This document shows positions 10,405 through 19,412 of a DNA stretch of 64,000 nucleotides, one piece after another. The position numbers were made by a program, and so were the translations under genes. The stretch is from Brevinematales bacterium (GTDB lineage: Bacteria; Spirochaetota; Brevinematia; Brevinematales; GWF1-51-8). Positions within the stretch are counted from its first letter, which is position 1. Each line of letters begins with the position of its first letter. The notes beneath the pieces are model-generated. The model had not been told where the DNA came from. It searched no databases and saw nothing but the letters and a program-made list of their open reading frames with translations. Location of the stretch: contig JAGVBZ010000008.1 of assembly GCA_020059465.1 (NCBI GenBank), positions 1 through 64,000 on the forward strand, written 5' to 3'.

Positions 10405-11126
10405 TTTAATGCCACCCCCATCCCGATTTTAAGCTTATAGAATACCGACGAAAGGGCGATGCTTCCGGCGTTGATCACTCCGATATCGAGAGAAATATCA
10501 AACATGTCATCGAGCGCATAAGCATTCTTCAGGTAAATCCCGTAATTGCCGAAATTCCCCGCGAACATCCGCTCGTGATTGGCAAGCTCGATAGCGAGCG
10601 TGTATTTATCCCCGAAGAAGCGGAACGCATACCCGACCGAATAATAAAGCTGTTTTTCTGTGATCGGCGTATTATAGTAGAAGATATTCCAGATATCCGC
10701 TCCGGTCACAGTAAAACGGAAGTTTACCCCGAGCCGGATATGAAACCCGCTGATCCGGTACTCGGCATACGGAATAATCGAATTCGCGGCGAAACCGTAC
10801 TCCCCGGACGGATCGCTCAGGAATTTAAGGTAAACGCCCGCGCCGCTGCCGAAGATATTTTTCCATCCCGCCCCGAAGTAATATGCGTCGGTAAACCCGT
10901 GCGTCATATCCAAACCGTACCCTGCGCCGAAAACCACTGTATCCTTCCATTGGGCGTATATCCACGCTTTCAGGAGGGATTTCCCGCCGAGCGTCCGGTT
11001 AAAAACAAACTCGGGGGAGACCCCGAGCTTGAATTGAATTTCCTGTAGAATAACCGGGTTCTCCGTGCCCTGCGCGAACACCGCCCGCGCAGTAAGTATT
11101 AGAAAAAGGGCTAAGCTTATTCTCAC
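10398..11126 (-). CDS. hypothetical secreted/outer-membrane beta-barrel-like protein
   Basis: Signal peptide and alternating aromatic beta-strand pattern; coupled to neighbours by short overlaps. Confidence 0.65.
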   Translation of the reverse strand: MRISLALFLILTARAVFAQGTENPVILQEIQFKLGVSPEFVFNRTLGGKSLLKAWIYAQWKDTVVFGAGYGLDMTHGFTDAYYFGAGWKNIFGSGAGVYLKFLSDPSGEYGFAANSIIPYAEYRISGFHIRLGVNFRFTVTGADIWNIFYYNTPITEKQLYYSVGYAFRFFGDKYTLAIELANHERMFAGNFGNYGIYLKNAYALDDMFDISLDIGVINAGSIALSSVFYKLKIGMGVALKW

Positions 11127-12979
11127 GGTTTCCTCCTGCCGGGCCTGAATCCGGAGCCCCTGTTGACCTTCGGTTTGATGGCGCCGGGGACGGGAGTTTT
11201 CTCCGTACCGTACAGCGTAAAATCGAGAAAACCCTTCTCGACATTCACACGCTTCACCTTCACCCGAACCTTGTCGCCGATGGTATAACGGTTGCGTTTA
11301 TCGCGGCCCTGAGCCGTATATTCCTTTTCGTTTGCAACATAGTAATCGTCGTCGATATCGAAGTAACGGATGAGTCCTTCGACTCCGTAATCGGAAATCT
11401 GGACGAACATTCCGAACGCGGTCACTCCGGTGATCACGCCGTCGAAAAGCCTGCCTTCCTTGTCTTTCATGAACCGTACCGACTTGATTTTGTAAAACTC
11501 GCGTTCAGCGTCCATCGCCACCCGTTCGGTGATGGATATATGTTTCGCCATTTCGTCCAGTTCCTCTTCGCTGTACGAATGCTCCTTCCTGTGGCGCAGA
11601 ACGTCCTTAATCAGGCGATGCACCAGCAGGTCGGCGTAACGGCGGATGGGCGAGGTAAAATGCGTATAAAACTCGAAGCCCAGCCCGTAATGCCCGAGGT
11701 TCTCGGTATCGTAACGCGCCTGCGTCATCGAACGCAGAAGCAATTGGCTGAGGAATTCCTTGTAGGGCTTGTCCTTTATTTCGAACAGTACCCGCTGGAT
11801 TTCCTGCGGCGTGGGCACCGGTACGCCCTGAAATTTATGCCCGAACCTGAGCGCAAGACGCACAAAGTCGGCAATTTTCTCGTTAGGCGGCTCTTCGTGA
11901 ATACGGAATATGGAATGCCCCTTCCCGGCGAGGAATTTCGCGATCACCTTATTCGCCGCGAGCATGAATTCCTCGACAATCCGTTCAGAATCGAGCCTGT
12001 CCTTGAGCCATACCCTCGACGGTTCGCCCGCCGAGTCGAGCGCGACCTTCTGCTCCTTGAAATCGAAGTCGATACTGCCGTCGGCAATACGCTTCTTATA
12101 AAGTATCTGGAAAACCTCATGCATCCTGTCGAGGGTTTCGCAAAGCTCCGGGTCTTCCGGGGTAAGTTCGCCGTCAAAGTAACGCTGGACGTCGGTATAG
12201 TTCAGGCGGTAGCGCGTACGGATTACCGTCTCCTTCACCTCGTACGACAAGACGTCGCCCTCGCGGGAGATGTCGATGAACGCCGATACGGTGAGCTTAT
12301 CCTCATGGGGATTGAGACTGCAAAGCCCGTTGGACAGCACCTCCGGGAACATGGGAACCACTTTATCGATAAAATAGTAACTGTTACCGCGTTTCAGCGC
12401 TTCCTTATCGAGCTTGGAATCGGCCGGGACATAATTGGATACGTCGGCTATATGCACTCCGAGCCGCCATCCGTCCTTCCGGACTTCAAGCGATACCGCG
12501 TCGTCCAAATCCTTCGCGTCAACCCCGTCGATAGTGACGACCATACCGTCGCGTAAATCCACCCTGCGGGCGAGCTCGGACAACGGTATCTCAGTCGGGA
12601 TACGTTCGGCCTCGACAAATACGGGGCGGGGGAATTCGGAACGGATATGGTGCTTTTCGACCACACGCGGGAAATCCTCCGACGCCTCCTTGAGGGGGGC
12701 GGATTCCGTACGCGGTTTCCCGAATAATTCGCGCTTTTTCGGTTTCTTTTCTTCATGTTTGCGGGCGCGTTCTTCCTCGACCGGTTCGACCGTCCCGCTC
12801 CATGAAATATCCCCCGTATCACGGGAAAACTTTATAATACCCTTAGTATTGTACTCATCGAGCACCAACCGGAGGCGTTTCCGCTTGTTCTTGTTATCCG
12901 CCTCGAACATTTCCTGCAGCACGGCGAATTTGGTCTCGCCCGCTTTCTTGATCGCTTCTAAAATCTCTTTACGTTTCAA
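11123..12979 (-). CDS. rnr: ribonuclease R/VacB-family exoribonuclease
   Basis: RNB domain (DGVDAKDLDDAVSLE, HIADVSNYV, YGLGFEFYTHFTSPIRRYADLLVHR) and C-terminal S1 domain (GVITGVTAFGMFVQI). Confidence 0.93.
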   Translation of the reverse strand: MKRKEILEAIKKAGETKFAVLQEMFEADNKNKRKRLRLVLDEYNTKGIIKFSRDTGDISWSGTVEPVEEERARKHEEKKPKKRELFGKPRTESAPLKEASEDFPRVVEKHHIRSEFPRPVFVEAERIPTEIPLSELARRVDLRDGMVVTIDGVDAKDLDDAVSLEVRKDGWRLGVHIADVSNYVPADSKLDKEALKRGNSYYFIDKVVPMFPEVLSNGLCSLNPHEDKLTVSAFIDISREGDVLSYEVKETVIRTRYRLNYTDVQRYFDGELTPEDPELCETLDRMHEVFQILYKKRIADGSIDFDFKEQKVALDSAGEPSRVWLKDRLDSERIVEEFMLAANKVIAKFLAGKGHSIFRIHEEPPNEKIADFVRLALRFGHKFQGVPVPTPQEIQRVLFEIKDKPYKEFLSQLLLRSMTQARYDTENLGHYGLGFEFYTHFTSPIRRYADLLVHRLIKDVLRHRKEHSYSEEELDEMAKHISITERVAMDAEREFYKIKSVRFMKDKEGRLFDGVITGVTAFGMFVQISDYGVEGLIRYFDIDDDYYVANEKEYTAQGRDKRNRYTIGDKVRVKVKRVNVEKGFLDFTLYGTEKTPVPGAIKPKVNRGSGFRPGRRKP

Positions 12980-12990
12980 CTAGATATCTC

Positions 12991-14445
12991 CTAATTGCCC
13001 TGCTTCTTGACCGCGGATTCTAACTGATTCCGCAGTTCCTTCAGGGCGTCTTCATTCCATACCAGACCGTATTTCTCGATGGAATTTGTCTGCCACTTCG
13101 TATATAACGTATCGTACTTTTCCTGCGCCAAATTCTTATAAATCATATTCGAGACCGATTCGAACGATACCGCCCCGTTGGTCGATACATAAAGCGATTT
13201 CGATTTCTCGTAATAACTCAGTACCTCCTTCGGTTTGACCGCCGAATATGCAGCCGAATAAAGCTGCGCTTTCAGATTATCCGTACAATACGTTTTTATC
13301 CATTCATCCTTGCGTTTCGCCAATTCGTTAATAAATTCCTGTTTGTTCTGCTCTCCTTTAGTATAACTCAATCCGGCGAAATATAAAAAATTCCTGAGAG
13401 ATTTCATCTCTTTTAGAAATGTATCGAAATTCAGGTTCTTCGCAAACCCCGGAGTGAAAATCTCTATCAAATCCTTACATTCCCGCCAATTGTAATCCCG
13501 TCCCCAGATATTGATGACGGGGGATTTTTCAGGAATCAATTCCAGCGTATACGGTATGCTGTTTATGACAATTCCTTTATTCTCCATGTAAATGCTGTAA
13601 AGTTCCTTCACCTGCTTTATCTTCATAATATTCTGCAGATTTTTATACTGCTGCTGAAAATTCCCGCCCGTTAACGTTTTAATTTCCTCCAATGACTTCT
13701 GCTTCGGCGTCTCGGCGATGAATACGATATGATAACCGTACTGTGTCTTCACAGGCTGGGCGAGAAGCCCCGTCGTTTTCGCGTCGAATAACGGCGCCTC
13801 GAACTCCGGGACGGTCATCCCCTCGATAATATACCCGACATCGCCGCCGCCCTTTGCGGTCAACGAGTCCTGCGAGTATTGTTTCGCGTAGTTTTCAAAT
13901 AACTGCTTCTGCGTAACAGAACTCTGAAGTCTGCCTATCATGTTGGTCGAAAGAATATAAGCCTGCGACCAGTATTCCTCGGTCAGCGCCGTGTTTGTCG
14001 AAGTTATCCCCTTCTTTTTCAGTATGGCGGGGACATCGATCAGGATATGCGAAACCCTTACAACCGGGAACTTGCTCTGCTGAAGCTCGGCTGTTTCCAG
14101 TTTCATTCCGGCCTCGTAGAGAAGCGACCAATACAGCTTTTTCATTTCCCGTTCGTAATACGGGGGGAAATCGGGCTGATTCGTAATCCCGGCATCCATC
14201 ATCTCAAGATATGCCAGTTCGGGAAGAATATAGCGTTCGAAAATCCCGATTTTCAGCCACTTCATATCGATCACAGAGTTCCCGATTTTCAGCGCCGCAT
14301 TCTCCAGATCGGTTTTTACCATTTCGCCTGTGACAACCCATTCGACCGCACCTTTTTTTACAAATCCGGCGATCCCAGCCGAGGAACACCCGGAAATCAT
14401 CCCGGTTAAAAATATGAATGCTATCCCGACTATTATATTTTTCAT
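12991..14445 (-). CDS. parvulin-type (PpiC/SurA-like) peptidyl-prolyl isomerase, lipoprotein
   Basis: Lipobox SGCS; parvulin motifs VSHILI, GGGDVGYIIEGMTVPEFEAPLFDAKTTGL, VKTQYGYHIVFI. Confidence 0.85.
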   Translation of the reverse strand: MKNIIVGIAFIFLTGMISGCSSAGIAGFVKKGAVEWVVTGEMVKTDLENAALKIGNSVIDMKWLKIGIFERYILPELAYLEMMDAGITNQPDFPPYYEREMKKLYWSLLYEAGMKLETAELQQSKFPVVRVSHILIDVPAILKKKGITSTNTALTEEYWSQAYILSTNMIGRLQSSVTQKQLFENYAKQYSQDSLTAKGGGDVGYIIEGMTVPEFEAPLFDAKTTGLLAQPVKTQYGYHIVFIAETPKQKSLEEIKTLTGGNFQQQYKNLQNIMKIKQVKELYSIYMENKGIVINSIPYTLELIPEKSPVINIWGRDYNWRECKDLIEIFTPGFAKNLNFDTFLKEMKSLRNFLYFAGLSYTKGEQNKQEFINELAKRKDEWIKTYCTDNLKAQLYSAAYSAVKPKEVLSYYEKSKSLYVSTNGAVSFESVSNMIYKNLAQEKYDTLYTKWQTNSIEKYGLVWNEDALKELRNQLESAVKKQGN

Positions 14446-14471
14446 GGCAGTTCCTTCATTAATATAATAAA

Positions 14472-14495
14472 AAAGCGGGAGCTAACTCCCGCTTT
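14472..14495 (-). terminator. rho-independent terminator
   Basis: AAAGCGGGAG / CTCCCGCTTT stem with T-rich tract on the minus strand, just downstream of the 14508-16172 gene. Confidence 0.75.
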
Positions 14496-14507
14496 ATAAA
14501 ACTTACT

Positions 14508-16172
14508 TTACTTACCAGGTTGAGGCTGAACTTGTATTTTAGGCTGCGCTTGCGGCTGCCCTTGAGGCTGCCCGCCCTGCGCTTTCTGCTGCTCCTGCAT
14601 CATTTTCTTCTGCTTCTCTTCCCATTCCTTCTTCTTCTTTTCCTGTTCCTTCATATAGTTATCGACATCTTCCTTGATGGCCTTGCTGAGAGTCTTGATG
14701 CCCTCGTCGGAAACAACGACATTGTATTTCTTGAACACGCCTTCCTTCCACTGATTAATAAGCTGCATCTGGGAGTTGTTGGCAAGCTGCATTAATACCG
14801 TATTGGAAACCTGTGTGAAGGGAAGTGTTTCCATTACAGGCATTTTGGTCGCCTTATTGGTAACAACCAAACCCTTTTTATCTTTCTTAGCCTGCTGGAA
14901 CATAGTCATTTTCACGGTATTGTAGTAATTGGTCAGTTCGGCGTATTTGATCATACCTTTGGCCTGCTCGGCAAATTCCTTATCCATCGCGCCAGCGCAG
15001 AAATCAACCATAATATTCTTCTTGTTATTTGCATATTCCTTAGCGAATTCGGGTTTCTTATCAAGCCCTTCCTTCAACGCCTTCTCGGCATAGAACATGA
15101 ACTCCTTACAATTCCTGATCTGCTCGGCAAACGACGCTACCGTAAGGTTCTGCGAGAAGCCGGGAACAAACAGGTCGATAATCTCGCGGCACTTCGCCCA
15201 TGTGTAGGGAGTGCCCCAGATCTCGACAATCTTGGTGTCGTCGGGGAGACTGGCTATCGAATAAGATTTTCCGTCAACAGTAATATTGGTGTTTTTTATA
15301 TCGAGAGTGAACAAGTCCTTCATATTCAGGGACTTTAACGAGTTTTCAATCGCATACCATGTCCGTCCGGCTTCCTGTCCGACTTCGTTCTCGAGGTCCT
15401 TGAAGCTCATCATTTTTGCGGGAGTGGTGACATAGATAATATGGTATCCGTAAGTGGTTTTTACCGGCGCGGCGATCAGGCCTTTGCCCTTCATCGCGAA
15501 CACTGCCGATGAAAACTCGGGAACCATCTGACCGTCGGGGAAATATCCCAGGTCGCCGCCGCGTGCAGCGGAACCCGGATCATGGGACATGCCCTGCGCA
15601 AGCATCGCGAACTCCTTATCGAGGTCCTTCGCCATCTTGAGGGAATCTATCGTGTTCTTTGCCATCGCTTCGTTCTCTTTCCATTTCTGGTCGACTACCG
15701 CCGCATCGAGAGTAGCGTTGGTACCGTTTGTCAAATAGGTAGAAGGCACGGAAAGAAGGATGTGAGAGGCGCGCGCCAGAAGGAACTGTCCTTCCTGAAG
15801 CTGCTTGCGGAGAAATTCGTTTCCGAAACGGTTGAGGAGAGAATAGAACATCTGCTTCTCGGCCTTCTCGTATTCCGTCTTGAATTCCGGTTTATTGGTA
15901 TAACCCGATTCGATCATATCCATAGCCTTAAGCTCCATGATGACCAAGTTTTCGGTGATAAAGCTCTTCAGCCCGTTCAAATCTTCGGGAGCGATTCTTT
16001 TCTGAACCGCATAGTAGAACAATTCCTTACGGACATCGCCTACGACGAAAGAATGTTTCTGCCCCTTGAACTCATAAGATGCCATTTCGGCGCCGTCATA
16101 ATTCGCGCAGGAAAAAAACAATCCCGCGAAAAGCACCGACAAAACGATGGCGGTGATTTTTGTCATTTTCAT
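14508..16172 (-). CDS. parvulin-type (PpiC/SurA-like) peptidyl-prolyl isomerase, lipoprotein
   Basis: Start at MKMTKITAIVLSVLFAGLFFSC (GGAG RBS); ASHILL, RGGDLGYFPDGQMVPEFSSAVFAMKGKGL, VKTTYGYHIIYV. Confidence 0.87.
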   Translation of the reverse strand: MKMTKITAIVLSVLFAGLFFSCANYDGAEMASYEFKGQKHSFVVGDVRKELFYYAVQKRIAPEDLNGLKSFITENLVIMELKAMDMIESGYTNKPEFKTEYEKAEKQMFYSLLNRFGNEFLRKQLQEGQFLLARASHILLSVPSTYLTNGTNATLDAAVVDQKWKENEAMAKNTIDSLKMAKDLDKEFAMLAQGMSHDPGSAARGGDLGYFPDGQMVPEFSSAVFAMKGKGLIAAPVKTTYGYHIIYVTTPAKMMSFKDLENEVGQEAGRTWYAIENSLKSLNMKDLFTLDIKNTNITVDGKSYSIASLPDDTKIVEIWGTPYTWAKCREIIDLFVPGFSQNLTVASFAEQIRNCKEFMFYAEKALKEGLDKKPEFAKEYANNKKNIMVDFCAGAMDKEFAEQAKGMIKYAELTNYYNTVKMTMFQQAKKDKKGLVVTNKATKMPVMETLPFTQVSNTVLMQLANNSQMQLINQWKEGVFKKYNVVVSDEGIKTLSKAIKEDVDNYMKEQEKKKKEWEEKQKKMMQEQQKAQGGQPQGQPQAQPKIQVQPQPGK

Positions 16173-16368
16173 TCGGATTCTCCTTTGTATTTTACTATTC
16201 AATAAATAGTTAACAAATACTATAATGTAAAACAAGTTTTATATCAAGAATCTTGACTGTTTTTCTGACAAATCAGGGTAATAGATAGAATTTCCCGTGT
16301 TTTCGATGCCTTTATTTTACGGATAAACAGGTTGTTAAAAATCTTCCGTGAACCCCGTTTTGCGGTTA

Positions 16369-17898
16369 TTATTTTAATTTATCCCCCAGATCTTTCTTGA
16401 CAGCGTCGAATAATACTTCCAAGCCCTTTTCGGAAAACTCGACGTGATAATTCTTCATCGCATTATTCTTCCATTCCGTATAGATATTTTTCTGATTCTG
16501 ATATATTAATTCGTCTGCTATTGCATTAGACGCTTTTTCAAATGGTATGGTCTCCATTTCCGGCTTTCCGGTCTTTTTATTCATGATGAAATCGCCCTTG
16601 ATATCCTTCTTGATCTCTACGTATTTTCCCATTTTTTTATGCTCCTGATAGTACTTCAGCACATCCGCTGGGGTAACCATTTTCGCCGCCTTCTCATGGA
16701 AAGCATCATGAAACTCATCGGCACATTGTTCGGTCAACACATCCTGAAGCTGTTTTTTATACTTCGCCTGAAAACCCGGGCTTTTATCGGCCCCGTCTGT
16801 CAGCGCTTTCTGCGCGAAGTACATGAATTCCCCGCAATTTCCGGTCTGTTCGCCGAATGAGATCAGGGTCATATTCGACGAAAACCCCGGCACAAAAATA
16901 TCGATAATCTTCCGGCATTTTTCCCATGTGTACGGCTCGCCCCAGATATCCATGAGTTTCATCCACGGCGGAAGAGTTTTCAGCGTGTAGGTATTCCCGC
17001 CGGCCAGTATCTCTGAGCTTTTATAATCGATGGAAAAATAAACGGCCAGATTCGCGTTTTTTAATCCATTCCCGACAGCCTGCCATATCCCGTTCACCGC
17101 CTCTCCCATTTTCTGCTCGACATCCCGATAGTTCATCAGTGCCGGCGGGAGAGTGACATAGATGATATGCCATCCGAATTTAGTTTTTACCGGATGGGGA
17201 ACCAGACCTTTCGTTTTCATCCCGAACACGGCGTCGGAAAACTCTTTCACCATAGTATATTCACTGAAATAACCCAGATCGCCCCCATTTTCCCCGGAGA
17301 GCGTATCGCCGGATAACTTTTTCGCCATCTCAGCGAAATCGTTCTCTAAATCCTTCGACTTCTTGAGCACTTCGAGGCTTTCCTTTGCGGCCGCCTCCTG
17401 CTTCAGCGATTTTTCCGCGAATTTCTCCGGCGACAGTTTTATCAGATGCCCGGCGACCTGAACAGTTTCCGGGACGGAGAATAAAATATGCGACGCGCCC
17501 GCGAAAAGAAATTTACCGTTAGTCAATAATGAATTTATGATGTCATTTCCGTATTCTCTGAGAAGCGTATAATAAATATAATCCTTTTTTGCCGCGAACT
17601 TGTTTTTAAATTCAGGAGTATTGGTCAATCCGGAAGCGGCGATTTCCCATTCCATCAACCGGGGTATAAGTATCTGCTCGGTAAAGCCGGATTTCAGGTT
17701 ATCCGTCGATTCGAGAATCATTTTCTGATAGTAAGCAATACCCGCCAAATCCTCACGGACATCGCCGACGGTTATTACGCTCTTCTGACCCATGCAGTCG
17801 TAGGATACGACTACCGTATTATCGACGCCGTCCGACGGGAATAGCGGCACGGTAACCATGATCGATAAAAAGACTAGATATACTTCTAAAAGTTTCAC
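16369..17898 (-). CDS. parvulin-type (PpiC/SurA-like) peptidyl-prolyl isomerase, secreted
   Basis: ASHILF, NGGDLGYFSEYTMVKEFSDAVFGMKTKGL, VKTKFGWHIIYV; paralogous to the two genes downstream. Confidence 0.87.
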   Translation of the reverse strand: MKLLEVYLVFLSIMVTVPLFPSDGVDNTVVVSYDCMGQKSVITVGDVREDLAGIAYYQKMILESTDNLKSGFTEQILIPRLMEWEIAASGLTNTPEFKNKFAAKKDYIYYTLLREYGNDIINSLLTNGKFLFAGASHILFSVPETVQVAGHLIKLSPEKFAEKSLKQEAAAKESLEVLKKSKDLENDFAEMAKKLSGDTLSGENGGDLGYFSEYTMVKEFSDAVFGMKTKGLVPHPVKTKFGWHIIYVTLPPALMNYRDVEQKMGEAVNGIWQAVGNGLKNANLAVYFSIDYKSSEILAGGNTYTLKTLPPWMKLMDIWGEPYTWEKCRKIIDIFVPGFSSNMTLISFGEQTGNCGEFMYFAQKALTDGADKSPGFQAKYKKQLQDVLTEQCADEFHDAFHEKAAKMVTPADVLKYYQEHKKMGKYVEIKKDIKGDFIMNKKTGKPEMETIPFEKASNAIADELIYQNQKNIYTEWKNNAMKNYHVEFSEKGLEVLFDAVKKDLGDKLK

Positions 17899-17985
17899 TG
17901 AACGCTCCTGCCCGGCATACCAGTATAAAGAAATAAGATATATCAGAAATAATAATATATCAAGAATTGGAAATGTAAAAAACTA

Positions 17986-18013
17986 TTGCATTAATTCACA
18001 CCCCCGCTATAAT
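17986..18013 (+). promoter_or_regulatory. predicted sigma70-type promoter (copy 1)
   Basis: TTGCAT (17986-17991), 16-nt spacer, TATAAT (18008-18013), upstream of the 18071 gene; near-identical copy at 19330. Confidence 0.6.
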
Positions 18014-18070
18014 ATTTAAGATGATTCTCAACGCGTTGTATCATAGTATTCATCCGGAGAGGAGATTTAA

Positions 18071-19300
18071 ATGTCGTCGGAAGAAAAAAAGGAATATGGG
18101 ATTCTATCTAAAAAGACATTTATTGTAATTTTTTTTATTTCAGTATTATTATTTTCTTGCTCTCAAAATGGGAATAAGAATCCCGAGTCTAACACGGAAA
18201 TTGTATTACTAACGAATACTATTAATTCTACTATTACTATTTTTGCGGATAAAGAAATCATTACACCCTTAGGGCAGAAGATTAAAAAGGGAACTTATTA
18301 TATTAAGTATTCAACGGGAATGTACAAAGGATATATTCTTGCCGAGAATTGGAAAGATACAAATTTGGGAATGGTTTTAAAAGAAAATAGTTATGTTTTA
18401 TTATATAAAAACGGTAACCCAGAAAGACTCACACTTGCTAAAAACTGGGAAGAACCTTCAACAGGAATGGTTATTAAAGCAAATAATGAAATTCAATTAT
18501 ATATAAGTGGAAACTTGAAAAAATTCATAATCGCTAATAATGCAAAAGATATAAAAAACGGGATGATTTTTAAAGCAAATTCCGAAGTGCTCTTCTTTCA
18601 AAACGGTTATCCGAATAAGTTCATACTCGTAGAAAATTGGAAAAAACCTGATAACGGAATGATTCTAAAAGCAAATACCCCTATTATTAAGTATGAAAAT
18701 GGGAATTTTCAAAAATTCACGCTTGCCAAAGAATGGAAAGACCCAAATACCGGAATGTTTCTAAGAGATAATTTTGAGTTTAATTGGTATGAAAACGGGA
18801 ATCCGGTAAATTTTGTTCTTGCTAAGGATTGGAGAGATCCAAAAAATAATATGATAATAAAAGCAGATACGGAGGTTCTGCAATATAAAAACGGTAATTT
18901 TAAAAAAATAGTACTCGGTGAGGATTGGAACGATCCAAAAACAGGAAAGATTCTTAAAGGCAATACCGAGGTTTTATGGTATGAAAATGGAGGTATCAGT
19001 AAATTTACCCTCGCAGAAAACTGGAAAGGTTCTGAATCAGGAATTGTTTTTAAAAAGAATACAGAAGTGTTCCTTTTTAAAAACGGAAGTCTTCAAAAGT
19101 TTATTATTGCTGAAAACTGGAGAAGTCCGAATATAGGAATAATAATAAAAGCAGATACAGAAGTAATAATGTATGAAAACGGAAAGTTTAAAAAACTTAT
19201 TCTTGCCGATGACTTTAATGAATTTAAAGCAGGGTCTACTATCTATATTTCACCTAGCGGAACTCCAAAAGTTTTCGATCCGGCAACGGACATTTTATAA
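18071..19300 (+). CDS. lipoprotein composed of tandem 32-aa repeats, hypothetical
   Basis: Lipobox-like LLFSCSQ; nine 32-residue units of the form LAENWKxPxxGMxxKANTEVxxYxNGNxxKFx. Confidence 0.8.
   Translation: MSSEEKKEYGILSKKTFIVIFFISVLLFSCSQNGNKNPESNTEIVLLTNTINSTITIFADKEIITPLGQKIKKGTYYIKYSTGMYKGYILAENWKDTNLGMVLKENSYVLLYKNGNPERLTLAKNWEEPSTGMVIKANNEIQLYISGNLKKFIIANNAKDIKNGMIFKANSEVLFFQNGYPNKFILVENWKKPDNGMILKANTPIIKYENGNFQKFTLAKEWKDPNTGMFLRDNFEFNWYENGNPVNFVLAKDWRDPKNNMIIKADTEVLQYKNGNFKKIVLGEDWNDPKTGKILKGNTEVLWYENGGISKFTLAENWKGSESGIVFKKNTEVFLFKNGSLQKFIIAENWRSPNIGIIIKADTEVIMYENGKFKKLILADDFNEFKAGSTIYISPSGTPKVFDPATDIL
18338..19201 (+). repeat. nine in-frame 96-bp coding repeats without indels
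   Basis: The first Leu codon of unit 1 lies at 18338 and that of the degenerate tenth unit (LADDF) at 19202: exactly 9 x 96 bp. Confidence 0.8.
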
Positions 19301-19329
19301 ATATCCCCTGCTTTCCTATTAAATATTTA

Positions 19330-19357
19330 TTGCATTAATTCACACCCCCGATATAAT
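19330..19357 (+). promoter_or_regulatory. predicted sigma70-type promoter (copy 2) of the moxR operon
   Basis: TTGCAT (19330-19335), 16-nt spacer, TATAAT (19352-19357); shares about 41/45 nt with the 17984 copy. Confidence 0.6.
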
Positions 19358-19412
19358 ATTAAAGTCGATTCTGGCGCGCCCCGAGGCGTTAAAAAATATT
19401 CAGGAGACGTGT

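Noticed and set aside
11540-12556. 338-aa ORF antisense to RNase R
   Set aside because: Antisense shadow of a well-supported gene; no domain or RBS support.
18338-19201. Tandem repeats as a possible CRISPR array
   Set aside because: 96-bp units are contiguous, in-frame and coding, without constant repeat/variable spacer structure.
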